This document shows, piece by piece, positions 23,267 through 32,392 of a stretch of 64,000 nt of DNA (positions are counted from its first letter, which is position 1; every line of letters starts with the position of its first letter). The stretch covers positions 372,001-436,000 of the forward strand of contig NZ_JAPEMM010000002.1 in the NCBI RefSeq assembly GCF_026342735.1, written 5' to 3'. The notes below the pieces were generated by a model that worked only from the letters and a program-made list of their open reading frames with translations, ran no database searches and was not told the origin of the DNA. Origin of the DNA: Streptomyces sp. NBC_00193 (GTDB taxonomy: Bacteria; Actinomycetota; Actinomycetes; Streptomycetales; Streptomycetaceae). The translations under genes and the position numbers were made by a program.

Positions 23267-24541
23267 ATGTGCGAACTTCTGAACCGCATCTGGTCCCGGC
23301 CCCGGGGCGAGTGGACCCGGGTCCTGCGCAAGGAACTGCCCACGGTGGCGGCGGGGATGGTGGAGGAACTACGGGAGACCGTGCCCGGATTCTCGGCGCT
23401 CGTCGAGGACATCGGCGACGAGGTGGTCAGACGGAGGGTGGAAGGGGCCCTGCTGACCGTCCTCGGCTACCGCGAGGGCCCCGGCGGCGCCGGATGCACG
23501 GGGACCGGCGGCGCCGACGGGGCCTACGCCGACGACACGGCCCACGCGCAGGAACCCGCCGACCAGCACGCGCCGACCCGGTCCGGCCCCGGACCCGCCA
23601 CCGCGGCAGCCGACTTCGAAGCCGAGCACGCCCGGCCCCACCCGCACGCACTCCCCCACGCCCACCCGCACACGGCCTTCCGCGGCGGGGAGTCGCCACC
23701 CCTGCAGGCCGTGCCCTTACAACGCTTCGGCTCGGTGCGCGAGCACGCCCGGCGCGAGCTGTTCACCCTGCTCACGGGTGACGCCCCGCACCGCGAACCG
23801 GCCCTCGCCGAACTGGCCGGCCCGGCCGGGTGGCCCCTCCCGGTCGCCGTACGGGCGGTCGCCCTGGCCTCGCCCGGCGAGACCCAGCAGCTCGCGGCGC
23901 TCCTCGACGACTGCCTCGGCGGGATGGTCGCGGGCCAGCCCTGCCTGCTCGTTCCCACCGCCGACCCGGAGGCCCGTACCGCCCTGGACGGCGCGCTGCG
24001 CGGCCGTCTCGCCGTGGTCGGCCACCCGGTGGCCCCCGGCGACACCCCTTCTTCCCTGCGCTGGGCGGTACGCCTCCTCGCGCTGGTCCCGCCTCAGGCC
24101 CGGTCCGGCCCGGACGCCCGGACGGTGTTCGTGGACGACCACCTCTCGACGCTGCTGCTGCTCCAGGACGAGCCGCTGGCCCACGCCCTCGCCGCACGCT
24201 GGCTGCGGCCGCTGGCGGACCTCACCCCGCGCCAGAGCGAGCGGCTCGAAGTGACCCTGCTCGCCTGGCTGGAGGGCGGCGGGGCACCCGAGGCGGCCAA
24301 GGCGCTGAGCGTGCACCCGCAGACGGTCCGCTACCGGATGCGCCAGCTGGAGAAGCTCTTCGGGCCCGGCCTGCGGGACCCGCGCACCCGCTTCGAACTG
24401 GAACTGGCCTTGCGCAGCCGCCGGTTGATGGCCCAGGTCCGGCTGCGGCCGGTCCGCGGCGGCCGCCGGGCGCGCGTGGTGAGCGCCGAATTCCGCCCGT
24501 CTCCGGGCGACGGCCGCATCGCCCGCGTCAACGGCCTCTAG
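23267..24541 (+). CDS. PucR/CdaR-type helix-turn-helix regulator
   Basis: 424 residues. The C-terminus has the PucR-type HTH: TLLAWLEGGGAPEAAKALSV then HPQTVRYRMRQLEKLFG, as in CdaR/PucR regulators. The middle (about residues 150-330) resembles the GGDEF-like domain of such regulators. The N-terminal 70 residues form a helical RsbRD-like segment (LRKELPTVAAGMVEELRETV), followed by a His/Pro-rich linker. I chose ATG 23267, with GAGG about 6 nt upstream; the frame is open to 23198. It is divergent from the redox operon and is its likely regulator. A strong terminator follows. Confidence 0.88.
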   Translation: MCELLNRIWSRPRGEWTRVLRKELPTVAAGMVEELRETVPGFSALVEDIGDEVVRRRVEGALLTVLGYREGPGGAGCTGTGGADGAYADDTAHAQEPADQHAPTRSGPGPATAAADFEAEHARPHPHALPHAHPHTAFRGGESPPLQAVPLQRFGSVREHARRELFTLLTGDAPHREPALAELAGPAGWPLPVAVRAVALASPGETQQLAALLDDCLGGMVAGQPCLLVPTADPEARTALDGALRGRLAVVGHPVAPGDTPSSLRWAVRLLALVPPQARSGPDARTVFVDDHLSTLLLLQDEPLAHALAARWLRPLADLTPRQSERLEVTLLAWLEGGGAPEAAKALSVHPQTVRYRMRQLEKLFGPGLRDPRTRFELELALRSRRLMAQVRLRPVRGGRRARVVSAEFRPSPGDGRIARVNGL

Positions 24542-24554
24542 AGAGCGCACACAT

Positions 24555-24594
24555 GGCGGTGCCGGCCCGGAGCGTGCTCCGGGCCGGCACCGCC
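24555..24594. terminator. Strong bidirectional terminator
   Basis: Perfect 19-bp arms (24555-24573 and 24576-24594, GGCGGTGCCGGCC...GGCCGGCACCGCC) with a minimal loop, between the convergent PucR-type regulator and DUF1996 gene. It should stop transcription from both sides. Confidence 0.9.
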
Positions 24595-24605
24595 TCCGCG
24601 TCCGG

Positions 24606-26000
24606 TCAGCGGCAGGCGCGTCCGCCGTTGACGCACCGCACCGCCCGGGCCATCAGCTCGTCCGGCATGACGTTGATGAAGTCGCCGTGGTCGGTCACCG
24701 GCTTGTGGAGCTGCTCGGGGAAGCTGTCCACCGCGAAGCGCGCTCCGGGGGGCGTCGCGTAGACGATCCGCTGGACCAGTTGCGGCACGGCCTTGAAGCC
24801 CGCCGGGCAGGAGCCGTCGCGGCCGGCGAAGGCCACGTGGGTGCGGTGGTTGGCGCTGTCGGTGTTCTTGCCGTCCCAGCAGCTCTGGAAGGAGAACGTC
24901 CGTACCACGTCAGTCCCCTTGGGGCAGATCGGGTACTTGTCCTTCAGCTGCCGGTTCTCGAAGCCGGTGCAGCTCCACGAGGCGTTGGCGTTGGCCGGGC
25001 CGTTGGTGAAGGCCTTGGCGTCGCCCGTGATGATCCGCAGGAAGCGGGGCATGGCGGTGACGCGGGAGACGGGGCTCCCCTTGAACTCGATGGTCACCTG
25101 CTTCGGCCGCAGGATCGTGCCCACGTTGGCGTCCTGGCCGCCGCCCGGGGCTCCGGCGTCCTGCTCCGCCTTGCCGTCGCGCAGCCTCAGCACCGGCCAG
25201 TAGTAGGTGGACAGGTCGCCGTTCGTGCAGGTGGTCCCGGAGGCGGCGAGGCTGTTGTTGGTGGAGAAGGCGTCCGTGGTCCTGTTGCCGACGTAGTCGT
25301 GCATGTGGTGGGCGCCGTTGCTCACCCCGGGGGCGACGATCACGTTGTCGGGGTTGAGGTGGCGCTCTTCGTTGCGGCCGCATTCCACGGCGAAGGAGCC
25401 TTTGGAGGCACCGGACTTGGGTGCCGGGCGCCGTACGTTCGGCTTGACCGAGCCGATGCGGACGAAGTCGGAGCGGGCCGGTCCCCCCTTCGGGGCGCCG
25501 CCGCCCGCGCCGAACCCGGCGGTCTCCTCCTCGGCGGCCGGCGCCTCCCGCATCGCGCAGGCGCTCAGCTCCGCCAGCCCGTCCGGGCGGGCCGCGGTGC
25601 GTCCGATCGCCTCGGAGACCCGGCCGATCGACGCGTCGCGCCGGCCCTTCAGCTCCCCGAGCAGCGTGTCGGCCGGCGCCCGGCCGGTGGCGAGCCGCTG
25701 GTAGGCCTCGGCGATCTGGGTGTCGAGACCGGCGAGTTCCCGGTCCACTTCGCCGCGCGCCTGATCGGGAACCTCGCGCAGCCGGTCTCCCACGTCGGGG
25801 CAGTCGATGGTGGCCGTCACCGGCGCCGGGCGCGCCGGATCCTGGCCCGCGGAGGCCACCTGGCCCGCGATCACGACGGCGCCGCCGCCCAGGACGAGTG
25901 CGGACGCGGCGGCGAGTGCCTTGTACAGGGGCCGCCTCCTGCGTTTGTGCCCTGCCCCGTCCTGGCGCGCCGGGCCTTGCGTGGAGTCGTTGTCGCGCAT
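24606..26000 (-). CDS. Secreted DUF1996 protein
   Basis: 464 residues. After a basic start (KRRRRPLYKAL) there is a hydrophobic signal segment (LAAASALVLGGGAVVIAGQV) and then a helical region of about 120 residues, followed by the DUF1996 domain. That domain shows its typical conserved His/Asn/Cys blocks: GAHHMHDYVGNRTTDAFST, YYWPVLR, SFQSCWDGKNTDSANHRTHV and FPEQLHKPVTDHGDFINV. Proteins of this family are secreted and also found in fungi; their activity is unknown. ATG 26000 lies 9 bp after the DUF4142 gene, so both are co-transcribed. Confidence 0.9.
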   Translation of the reverse strand: MRDNDSTQGPARQDGAGHKRRRRPLYKALAAASALVLGGGAVVIAGQVASAGQDPARPAPVTATIDCPDVGDRLREVPDQARGEVDRELAGLDTQIAEAYQRLATGRAPADTLLGELKGRRDASIGRVSEAIGRTAARPDGLAELSACAMREAPAAEEETAGFGAGGGAPKGGPARSDFVRIGSVKPNVRRPAPKSGASKGSFAVECGRNEERHLNPDNVIVAPGVSNGAHHMHDYVGNRTTDAFSTNNSLAASGTTCTNGDLSTYYWPVLRLRDGKAEQDAGAPGGGQDANVGTILRPKQVTIEFKGSPVSRVTAMPRFLRIITGDAKAFTNGPANANASWSCTGFENRQLKDKYPICPKGTDVVRTFSFQSCWDGKNTDSANHRTHVAFAGRDGSCPAGFKAVPQLVQRIVYATPPGARFAVDSFPEQLHKPVTDHGDFINVMPDELMARAVRCVNGGRACR

Positions 26001-26009
26001 GTGATCACT

Positions 26010-26783
26010 TCACTTCCTCGGTCGGGTGGCGGTGGGAGAGGGGTCCGCCGGTCGGGCCGCCGTGGGAGGGGCGGCCGCGGGAGGGCTGTCCGCCAGGCCT
26101 TCGAAATCGACCAGGCCGCTGGCTTCGAGGACCGCGATGTGGTCCAGGACCGTGGTGTTGGCGTCCGTGGCCAGCTCGCGGACCACGGAGTTGCGGGTTT
26201 GCGCCCGCACTTGGGCGACGAGCGTGAACACCTTCCCGTGCGCCCGCCGCAGCAGCTGGACGAAGAGCCGCTCGTAGGTGGCCCCTTGGGCCCGGTCGAG
26301 CTGGTCGAGCCAGGCCTGCTGCTGTCCGGACGGCCGGTCCGGCAGTTCGACGCCGAGCGCCTCGCCCACCTCCAGGACCCTGCGGTCCAGTTCGGTGTGC
26401 CCTTCCACGAGGTGCTCGCCTGCCGTCCTCACCGACTTGCGGGTACCCCGTTCCTGGGCCTGCTTGCCCGCGGGCAGTTCCCACAGGCCGGCGAGGCGGA
26501 CCTTCCGCACGAACTCGCGGTCCTGCGGGGTCAGCGGCCCGAAGGCCGTGTTCATCACTCCGGCGCCGTCGTCATCTGCGGAAGCGGAGCCCGGAGCGGG
26601 TGAGGTGGCGACGGCGGGCGAGGGGGCCGGGGCCGCCGCGGCGGTTCGGCCGCCGAAGCTCCGCACCGGTATCAGCAGCGCGATCAGCGTGAGGGCGAGG
26701 GCTCCGATGACGATGCCCGTGCCCATGACGTGTCGCGAAGCGACCGACATGCCGCCGAGGTTCGTCCGACGGATTGACAGCAC
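26010..26783 (-). CDS. DUF4142 (ferritin-like helical bundle) secreted or membrane protein
   Basis: 257 residues. A signal or membrane anchor (VMGTGIVIGALALTLIALLIPV) is followed by a Pro/Ala-rich linker and the DUF4142 helical bundle: LTPQDREFVRKVRLAGLWEL, SVRTAGEHLVEGHTELDRRV and DRAQGATYERLFVQLLRRAH. GTG 26783 has AAGGAGG 4 nt upstream, which decides the start. The C-terminus is Pro/Ala-rich. It is the first gene of a two-gene operon with DUF1996. DUF4142 proteins are linked in other bacteria to stress and to cell-surface functions, but no reaction is known. Confidence 0.88.
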   Translation of the reverse strand: MLSIRRTNLGGMSVASRHVMGTGIVIGALALTLIALLIPVRSFGGRTAAAAPAPSPAVATSPAPGSASADDDGAGVMNTAFGPLTPQDREFVRKVRLAGLWELPAGKQAQERGTRKSVRTAGEHLVEGHTELDRRVLEVGEALGVELPDRPSGQQQAWLDQLDRAQGATYERLFVQLLRRAHGKVFTLVAQVRAQTRNSVVRELATDANTTVLDHIAVLEASGLVDFEGLADSPPAAAPPTAARPADPSPTATRPRK

Positions 26784-27144
26784 TGTGCCTCCTTGGGTCC
26801 CGGGACGCCCGGGAGCCGCCGCACGGAGCGCGCCGCTCCCGCGGGTCCCCGGGTGCCAAGGGACGCTAGTGCCGGCTCCGGCTCCCCCGTCGAAGGCCCA
26901 TCCGGACTGGACAAACATCCGGGCAGCTCCCCGAAAGACTGCTACGGTGCCGCGCGCCCGGCCGCTGCGAGGCCCGCGCCGCGGAATCCGATGTGCGGAC
27001 AAAAACCCCGGCGCGTCGGCCAGTTGTCCGGATTTCCAGTCATTCGCGAGGAGTAGAGGGCCCCGCCCCTCAGGTGGATTCGCCCGGCCTGCGGGGTGAC
27101 CCAGGGTGGGGTGCGAACCGCCGCCCACCCGAAGGGAACGCCCC
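26784..27144. other. Divergent promoter region
   Basis: 361 bp between the DUF4142 gene (minus) and the secreted hydrolase gene (plus). No gene supported. Related motifs containing TGTCC/GGACA and ATCCGG occur near 26898-26925 and 27020-27040 in opposite orientations, possible binding sites; no clean -35/-10 pair is visible. Confidence 0.3.
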
Positions 27145-28794
27145 GTGCGCAAGAAACGACTGGCATCCTTACTGGCCGCCGCCGGACTCCTCGCGAGTAC
27201 CGTGCCGGTGCTCGCGGCCGCCCAGGCCTCCGCCCTGCCCACCGACGGCGTCCGGGCCGACAGCGTCCTCGCGGACAGCGCTCGGACCGACGCCGCCCCG
27301 GCCGACGCCGCGTACCTGCGGCAGAAGCCCGCCTGGCACCGGTGCTCCCCCGATCAGCCGGCCTCGTACGAGTGCGCCACCATCAAGGTGCCGCTCGACT
27401 ACCGGCGGCCGTCGGGACGGACCCTCGACCTGGCGATATCCCGGGTGAAGAGCACGAACCCCGCGAAACGGCACGGGGTCCTCCTGATGAACCCGGGCGG
27501 CCCGGGCGGCCCCGGGCTGGATCTGCCGCTGGCCCTCGGCGAGGTGGTCCCCAGGGAGGTGGCCGAACAGTACGACCTCATCGGCTTCGATCCGCGCGGG
27601 GTCGGCGCCAGCAGTCCCATCAGCTGCGGGCTGACCGAGGCCGAGCAGGGCATCGAACGGCCGTACCATCCCGGGTCCTTCCCCTCCGACGTGGCCTGGG
27701 CGCGGAACATCGCCGAGAAGTGCCGGGAGAAGGCCGGCTCGGTGCTCCCGTACATCACGACCCGCAACACCGCCCGCGACATGGACACCATCCGTGCCGT
27801 CCTGGGCGAGCGGAAGCTCTCCTACCTGGGCTACTCCTACGGGACGTACCTCGGCGCGGTGTACACGCAGATGTTCCCCGGCCGGACCGACCGCTTCGTG
27901 CTCGACAGCGGCGTCGACCCGGACCTGATCTGGCGGAACATGTTCCGGAGCTGGGCCACGGAGTCCGAGCCGGCTTTCGCCCGGTGGACGCAGTGGGCGG
28001 CGGAACGCTCGGGCGAGTTCCACCTCGGAGAGAGCCCCGCGGCCGTGTCGAAGACCTTCTGGGACCTGGTGGCGCGCGCCGACCGGGATCCGATCGTCTT
28101 CCAGGGGGAGAAGATCAACGGCGACGACATCCGGGGCGCGCGCGCACTGTTCTTCTATCCCGCCCAGGTCACCCCGCTGGTGGTGGCCCTGAAGGACGCG
28201 GCCGACGGAAAGCCCGCCGTCACTCCCGGCGCCTCCGGGCCCGACTTCAACATGAAGCGGGCGCTCGCCGGCGAGTCCGGGCCGGCCCCGGCCGAGCCGG
28301 CCTCCGACAACGCGGTCGCCGTCCTGTGGAGCGTGGTGTGCGGGGACACGGACTCCTGGCCGCGCGATCCCGAGCGGTACCGTCGCGACGCGATCCGGGA
28401 CAAGGCCGCGTACCCGCTCTACGGGGACTTCGCCTCGAACATCAAGCCCTGCGCCTTCTGGCCGCGGCCGCTCGAGGCCGAGACCCCGATGAAGGCGCGC
28501 GCCCGGGTGCTGACCGTGCAGAACGAGTGGGACTCGCAGACCCCGCTGGCCAGCGGGCAGGGCATGCACCGCGCGCTGAAGGGCTCGCGGATGGTGCTGG
28601 CCCTGGGCGCGGAGGGCCACGGGGTGTACCTGGCCGATCCCTCCTCCTGCGCCGCAGCCCCGGTCACCGCGTACCTGACCACCGGGCGGCTGCCCGCCGA
28701 GGACATCGCCTGCCGTGCGCCGGCACCCGGCGGGGAGAGGCAGGTGGCGCCGGTGAAGCCGCTGCCGATTCCGTCCGGGCCCGGACGCTTCTGA
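27145..28794 (+). CDS. Secreted alpha/beta hydrolase, tripeptidyl-aminopeptidase-like
   Basis: 549 residues, exported: signal RKKRLASLLAAAGLLAS then AQASA. The alpha/beta hydrolase part has the oxyanion segment MNPGGPGGPG, the DPRGVGAS strand and the nucleophile elbow GYSYGTYLG. The C-terminal TAP-like domain carries the likely acid (NEWDSQTP) and His (GAEGHGVY). Streptomyces enzymes with this layout release N-terminal tripeptides or process secreted proteins. I chose GTG 27145, with GAAGGGA about 7 nt upstream. The stop codon TGA is also the first three bases of an 8-bp tandem repeat. Confidence 0.9.
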   Translation: MRKKRLASLLAAAGLLASTVPVLAAAQASALPTDGVRADSVLADSARTDAAPADAAYLRQKPAWHRCSPDQPASYECATIKVPLDYRRPSGRTLDLAISRVKSTNPAKRHGVLLMNPGGPGGPGLDLPLALGEVVPREVAEQYDLIGFDPRGVGASSPISCGLTEAEQGIERPYHPGSFPSDVAWARNIAEKCREKAGSVLPYITTRNTARDMDTIRAVLGERKLSYLGYSYGTYLGAVYTQMFPGRTDRFVLDSGVDPDLIWRNMFRSWATESEPAFARWTQWAAERSGEFHLGESPAAVSKTFWDLVARADRDPIVFQGEKINGDDIRGARALFFYPAQVTPLVVALKDAADGKPAVTPGASGPDFNMKRALAGESGPAPAEPASDNAVAVLWSVVCGDTDSWPRDPERYRRDAIRDKAAYPLYGDFASNIKPCAFWPRPLEAETPMKARARVLTVQNEWDSQTPLASGQGMHRALKGSRMVLALGAEGHGVYLADPSSCAAAPVTAYLTTGRLPAEDIACRAPAPGGERQVAPVKPLPIPSGPGRF

Positions 28795-28855
28795 TCCGGT
28801 GAGCCGGTGACCTGGTGACCCGGTGACCCGGTGATCCAGCGACCCGGCGATCCGG
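28792..28855 (+). repeat. Eight 8-bp tandem repeats starting at the stop codon
   Basis: Eight adjacent degenerate copies of TGACCCGG (variants TGATCCGG, TGAGCCGG, TGACCTGG, CGACCCGG). The first copy supplies the TGA stop of the upstream hydrolase. An array of this unit has a period of 8, so it is read in all three frames and gives stops in each. Confidence 0.85.
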
Positions 28856-28863
28856 CACAGGCC

Positions 28864-29319
28864 TCAGGCCGGCCGTGGGGACGCCTCCGCCGCCGCCTTG
28901 ATCCGGCGGCCGAAGTCGGGGGCGTCCTTGCGCGCCGCGCTCAGGGCGAGGCCGACCAGGAGGCGGCCGAAGCCGTGCCCGGTCAGGGTGTTGAAGACGC
29001 GCAACCGCGTCCGGCCTCCGGGGAGTTCGGCCAGGTCGTAGCCTCCTTCGGCGGTCACCAGGTTGTGGCTCAGCTCCGTCCAGCGGATCCGCCCCGGCGC
29101 GTCGAGTTCGGTGATCTGGAACTCCCGGGCGGTCTTCATTCCGGCGTCCTTCACCGTGCTGCGGAAGACCGTCCCGACGGCGGTCGGGGCGTCCGGGCTC
29201 CGGGTGATCCGCTGGACCCGCGGGCTGAACTCCGGGTCGTTGCGCCCGTCCGCGAGATACGCGAACACCTCGGCGACGGGCCGGTCGATCTCGACGCTCG
29301 CCTCGAACAGTCCGGACAT
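28864..29319 (-). CDS. SRPBCC (START-like) family protein
   Basis: 151 residues, a full-length polyketide-cyclase/START-type fold that binds a hydrophobic ligand. The N-terminus FEASVEIDRPVAEVFAYLAD and the C-terminal helix (HGFGRLLVGLALSAARKDAPDFGRRI) are typical. GAGGAG lies before ATG 29319. It sits next to the FUSC exporter gene on the same strand and 72 bp downstream of it. No catalytic residues can be assigned. Confidence 0.85.
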   Translation of the reverse strand: MSGLFEASVEIDRPVAEVFAYLADGRNDPEFSPRVQRITRSPDAPTAVGTVFRSTVKDAGMKTAREFQITELDAPGRIRWTELSHNLVTAEGGYDLAELPGGRTRLRVFNTLTGHGFGRLLVGLALSAARKDAPDFGRRIKAAAEASPRPA

Positions 29320-29390
29320 GTCCGCTCCTCACCACACGCCACACCGCCGGATCCGGTACCCCTCCTTCCACGATCGCAGGGCCCCGCTCC

Positions 29391-31514
29391 TCACGCACCG
29401 CCGCGCGCTCGGGCCCCGGCACCCCGGTCGAACAGCGCCACGTCCGCGGTCAGCGAGTCCAGCCAGGCCATCGCGGTGTAGAACACCGGCGGCGCGCCCT
29501 CGGGTCCGGCCCGGCGGGGGGCGGGCCCGGCGGGACCGGGGTCCGGGGCCCCCGCGGCGCGTACGGGGTCCGCGGCCGCCGCCGCGCGGCGCAGCCCGGC
29601 CGCCACCCAGGCCCCGTACTCCCGGACCATCGCCTCCTCGCGCGGGCCGGGCGGGGTGCCGAGGGGGCTGCGGCCGCCCCAGAGGACGTGGTGGCCGGTC
29701 ATCATCGCCGCCTGCCAGTCCTGGCCCGCGGCGACGGCCGGACGCTGCCGTTCCGTCTGGTACTGGGCGTACGCGCTCTCCGCCAGGGCCAGCGCGTGCC
29801 GCACCCGCTGGTCGGGCTGCACCTCGCGGGCCCGGCCGAAGGCGGCCGTGGCCGCCTGGACGTCGTCGGCCGCGGCGTGCAGCAGCGCGGCCACGGCGCG
29901 CCCCAGTTCGTCGTGGGCGCCGCGCGGCCAGGCCAGCAGTCCGCACACCATCCCGATCGCGCTGCCGACCAGTACGTCCAGGAACCGGACCTCGGCCAAC
30001 TGCCACGTCACGGGGGCGAGCTGGGCGAAGGCCATGGCCACCACCAGGGTGAACATGGCCTGCGCCCAGCCGACGCCGCGCACGGGCCCGACGCAGAACG
30101 CGAACAGCATCAGCGGCGGCAGGACGATCGCGTACACCGTGCTCGCCTCCCCGGCCAGCGCGAGGACCCCGCCGGCGGCGACCGCGCCCACCAGGGTGCC
30201 GATCAGGGCGAGCCGGACGGTGGCCCGGGTCTGCACGGCGTTGGTGCGGGTCAGGCTGATGACGGCGAGCATCGCCCAGAATCCGTGCGGCAGGGAGTCC
30301 AGCCCGGCGACGGCCCGGGCGACGGCGAGGGCCACGCCGAGCCGGACGGCGTTCTGGAAGTGCACGGACCGGGGCCCGGTGTTCCCGGCCAGCCGGTACC
30401 ACCAGAGCCGCACCGGCCCCTCCCCGGCGTACCAGAACCGGTCGGGTGGCCCGGCGGCCGGTCCCACCCCCGGCCCCACCGCGTCCGCGGCCCCCGCGCG
30501 CCCCCGTACGGCTATCCCGGCGGCGCCGCGCAGCACGAGCGCGGCCTCCGCCAGCTCCACCAGGGCGGCGTTGCGGAACCCGGGCCCGGGCCCGGTCACG
30601 GGGGTCCGGGCGAGGGAGACCTGCAGGTCCCGCAGCCGCGTCGAGTCCGTCGCGGGCGGGCCCCCCGCTCCGAGCAGCGCGGCCGTCCCGGCGGCCGACT
30701 CGCGCACGGCCGCCACCAGGTCCGGCCCGGCCGTCCCGGTGGCCGGTCCTGGTTCCGGCGGGGGCAGGGACCGGAGGCGGGCCAGCAGGGTGCGGGCCGC
30801 CAGCCCGGTGTGGGCCAGCGCGCGTTCCCGTACGCCGGGCCCGGCGGGCCGCTGCGCCTCCCCGACCCGGGAGGGCCGCAGGGACTGCTCCCGCTCCACG
30901 GCGCGGGCGGCCTCCGCCGCGGGGAGGGTGTGGGGCGGCCGCTCCAGCAGGGCCGCGCACCTGGCCGCCTCGGCCGCGGCCGAGGCGGCCAGGTCCCGGT
31001 AGCCGGGGACGGCCGGGTCGGGCAGCACGGTGGCTTCGGCGAGGATCAGCAGCAGGACCCCGACGACGGTGCCGGTCAGCCGCTGGCCGAGGGTGTCGGG
31101 GGCGTACGGCGGGAAGCTGGGCAGGATGTACAGCAGCTGGAGTCCGGGCGCGGCGCCCGCGAGACGGGGTCCCGCCGCCGAGGAGAAGGCCACGCAGAAG
31201 CCGATGACCAGCATCCCCGCCACGGCGGCCCAGGTCCGCACCGCGAGCAGGGTGCCCAGGACCACCAGGACGCAGGCGGCGGGGAGCACGCGGGCGACGA
31301 CGAGGGCCCGCAGGCGGCCGCTGCCCGGGATGCGGGAGAGACCGGCCAGCGCGACGGCGGCGAAGAGGGCGTACGTGGCCTCGACGGGCCGGTCCAGTCC
31401 GTACAGGAAGGCGTAGAAGCCGAGGCCGGCGGCGAGGGTGACCCGGACGGCCCGTCGTGCGGCCGCCGGCACGGGGCCGGTGCCGGTACGGAGCTCACTC
31501 AGGGCGGCACGCAC
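29391..31514 (-). CDS. FUSC-family membrane exporter
   Basis: 707 residues by this start. Two blocks of membrane helices (about residues 25-170 and 380-530 of the protein) are separated by a large soluble region, the fusaric-acid-resistance/aromatic-acid-exporter layout. Visible helices include LPAACVLVVLGTLLAV and VGAVAAGGVLALAG; SLTRTNAVQTRATVRLALIG is the conserved FUSC stretch. The C-terminal 150 residues are soluble and Pro/Ala-rich. The start is uncertain: the frame is open to ATG 31571, but that has no binding site, whereas GTG 31514 follows GAAAGG closely. It is divergent from TetR, which probably controls it. Confidence 0.88.
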   Translation of the reverse strand: MRAALSELRTGTGPVPAAARRAVRVTLAAGLGFYAFLYGLDRPVEATYALFAAVALAGLSRIPGSGRLRALVVARVLPAACVLVVLGTLLAVRTWAAVAGMLVIGFCVAFSSAAGPRLAGAAPGLQLLYILPSFPPYAPDTLGQRLTGTVVGVLLLILAEATVLPDPAVPGYRDLAASAAAEAARCAALLERPPHTLPAAEAARAVEREQSLRPSRVGEAQRPAGPGVRERALAHTGLAARTLLARLRSLPPPEPGPATGTAGPDLVAAVRESAAGTAALLGAGGPPATDSTRLRDLQVSLARTPVTGPGPGFRNAALVELAEAALVLRGAAGIAVRGRAGAADAVGPGVGPAAGPPDRFWYAGEGPVRLWWYRLAGNTGPRSVHFQNAVRLGVALAVARAVAGLDSLPHGFWAMLAVISLTRTNAVQTRATVRLALIGTLVGAVAAGGVLALAGEASTVYAIVLPPLMLFAFCVGPVRGVGWAQAMFTLVVAMAFAQLAPVTWQLAEVRFLDVLVGSAIGMVCGLLAWPRGAHDELGRAVAALLHAAADDVQAATAAFGRAREVQPDQRVRHALALAESAYAQYQTERQRPAVAAGQDWQAAMMTGHHVLWGGRSPLGTPPGPREEAMVREYGAWVAAGLRRAAAAADPVRAAGAPDPGPAGPAPRRAGPEGAPPVFYTAMAWLDSLTADVALFDRGAGARARGGA

Positions 31515-31559
31515 CCTTTCAGCGTCCCACCGGGCGCCCGTGCGGTCCTGTGGAATCCC

Positions 31560-31607
31560 TTGACACTTCATCAGGGAGGGCGCAACTTATATCGGCAGCC
31601 CGATATA
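31560..31607 (+). promoter_or_regulatory. TetR-type operator and promoter
   Basis: TATATCGG-CAGC-CCGATATA (31588-31607) is a perfect 8-bp inverted repeat, A+T-rich against this background and located between the divergent FUSC and TetR genes. TTGACA (31560-31565) lies 23 bp before it. A bound dimer would overlap the -10 region, as expected for TetR self-repression. A CCGATAC half-like site lies at 31652-31658. Confidence 0.7.
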
Positions 31608-31678
31608 ACTCGGCGGCCGGCACGGCTCGGCACCCGATGCTTCCCGGCATCCCGATACAACCAGCACCCGGAGGCCCG

Positions 31679-32392
31679 GTGGAGCCGTCCCGCACGCCAG
31701 AACAGCCCCGGCGCCGCACCCCGCAGGCGCAGCGCACCCCACAGGCGCAGCGCAAGTCCGAGAGCCGCGCCCGCCTCATCGACGCGGCAGCCGACCTCTT
31801 CGCCCACAAGGGGTTCCACGCCGTCTCCGCCGAAGCCGTCGCCGAGGCGGCCGGACGCACCACGGGCGCGCTGTACAGCCACTTCGGCGGCAAGGAGGGC
31901 CTGCTGCTGGCGCTCCTGGAGGTCTGGAAGGAGCGCACGAGCGAGGAGCTGGCCGCGGAGATCGCGGCCGGGGACCCGGCCGACCCGGGCGTGCACTTCT
32001 CCGCGATGTGGGGCAGCCTCACCCGCCCGCACCCCGAGCACGGCGACTCCTGGCTGCTCCTGGAGACCGAGCTGTGGCTGCACGCCGCCCGCGGCCCCCT
32101 CATCGGGGACCGGCTCGCCCAGCGCTACACCGAGATCCGCACCCGGCTCGGCGAAGGGCTGGCCGACTGGGCCGAGGCCACCGGAACCCCCCTGACCCGT
32201 ACGCCGCAGGAGACCGGCGCCCTCGTGCTCGGCATCCTCCTGGGCCTCTCCATGCAGCACCGACTCGAACCGCGCGCCGTCCCCGACGGGCTCGTCATCG
32301 AGGCCCTCGGCACCGTCCTGGGACTCGGCGGGGCCACGACTCCGATCCGTCCGACGAAGGGAACCGCCCCGTGCTGCCCACCGGCGAGATAG
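31679..32392 (+). CDS. TetR-family transcriptional regulator
   Basis: 237 residues. After a basic linker with a repeated TPQAQR the N-terminal HTH reads RLIDAAADLFAHKGFHAVSA, EAVAEAAGRTTGALYSHFGGKEG, a clear TetR DNA-binding domain. The C-terminal ligand-binding part is helical. I chose GTG 31679, with GGAGG 4-5 nt upstream; ATG 31637 is in frame but lies close to the operator. The end overlaps the start of the cytochrome P450 gene by 22 bp. Probably represses itself, the P450 and the divergent FUSC exporter. Confidence 0.92.
   Translation: MEPSRTPEQPRRRTPQAQRTPQAQRKSESRARLIDAAADLFAHKGFHAVSAEAVAEAAGRTTGALYSHFGGKEGLLLALLEVWKERTSEELAAEIAAGDPADPGVHFSAMWGSLTRPHPEHGDSWLLLETELWLHAARGPLIGDRLAQRYTEIRTRLGEGLADWAEATGTPLTRTPQETGALVLGILLGLSMQHRLEPRAVPDGLVIEALGTVLGLGGATTPIRPTKGTAPCCPPAR

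Noticed and set aside
29688..32195. Long plus-strand frame (835 codons) opposite the FUSC gene
   Set aside because: Antisense shadow; the FUSC frame has clear membrane helices and family blocks, and this frame has none.
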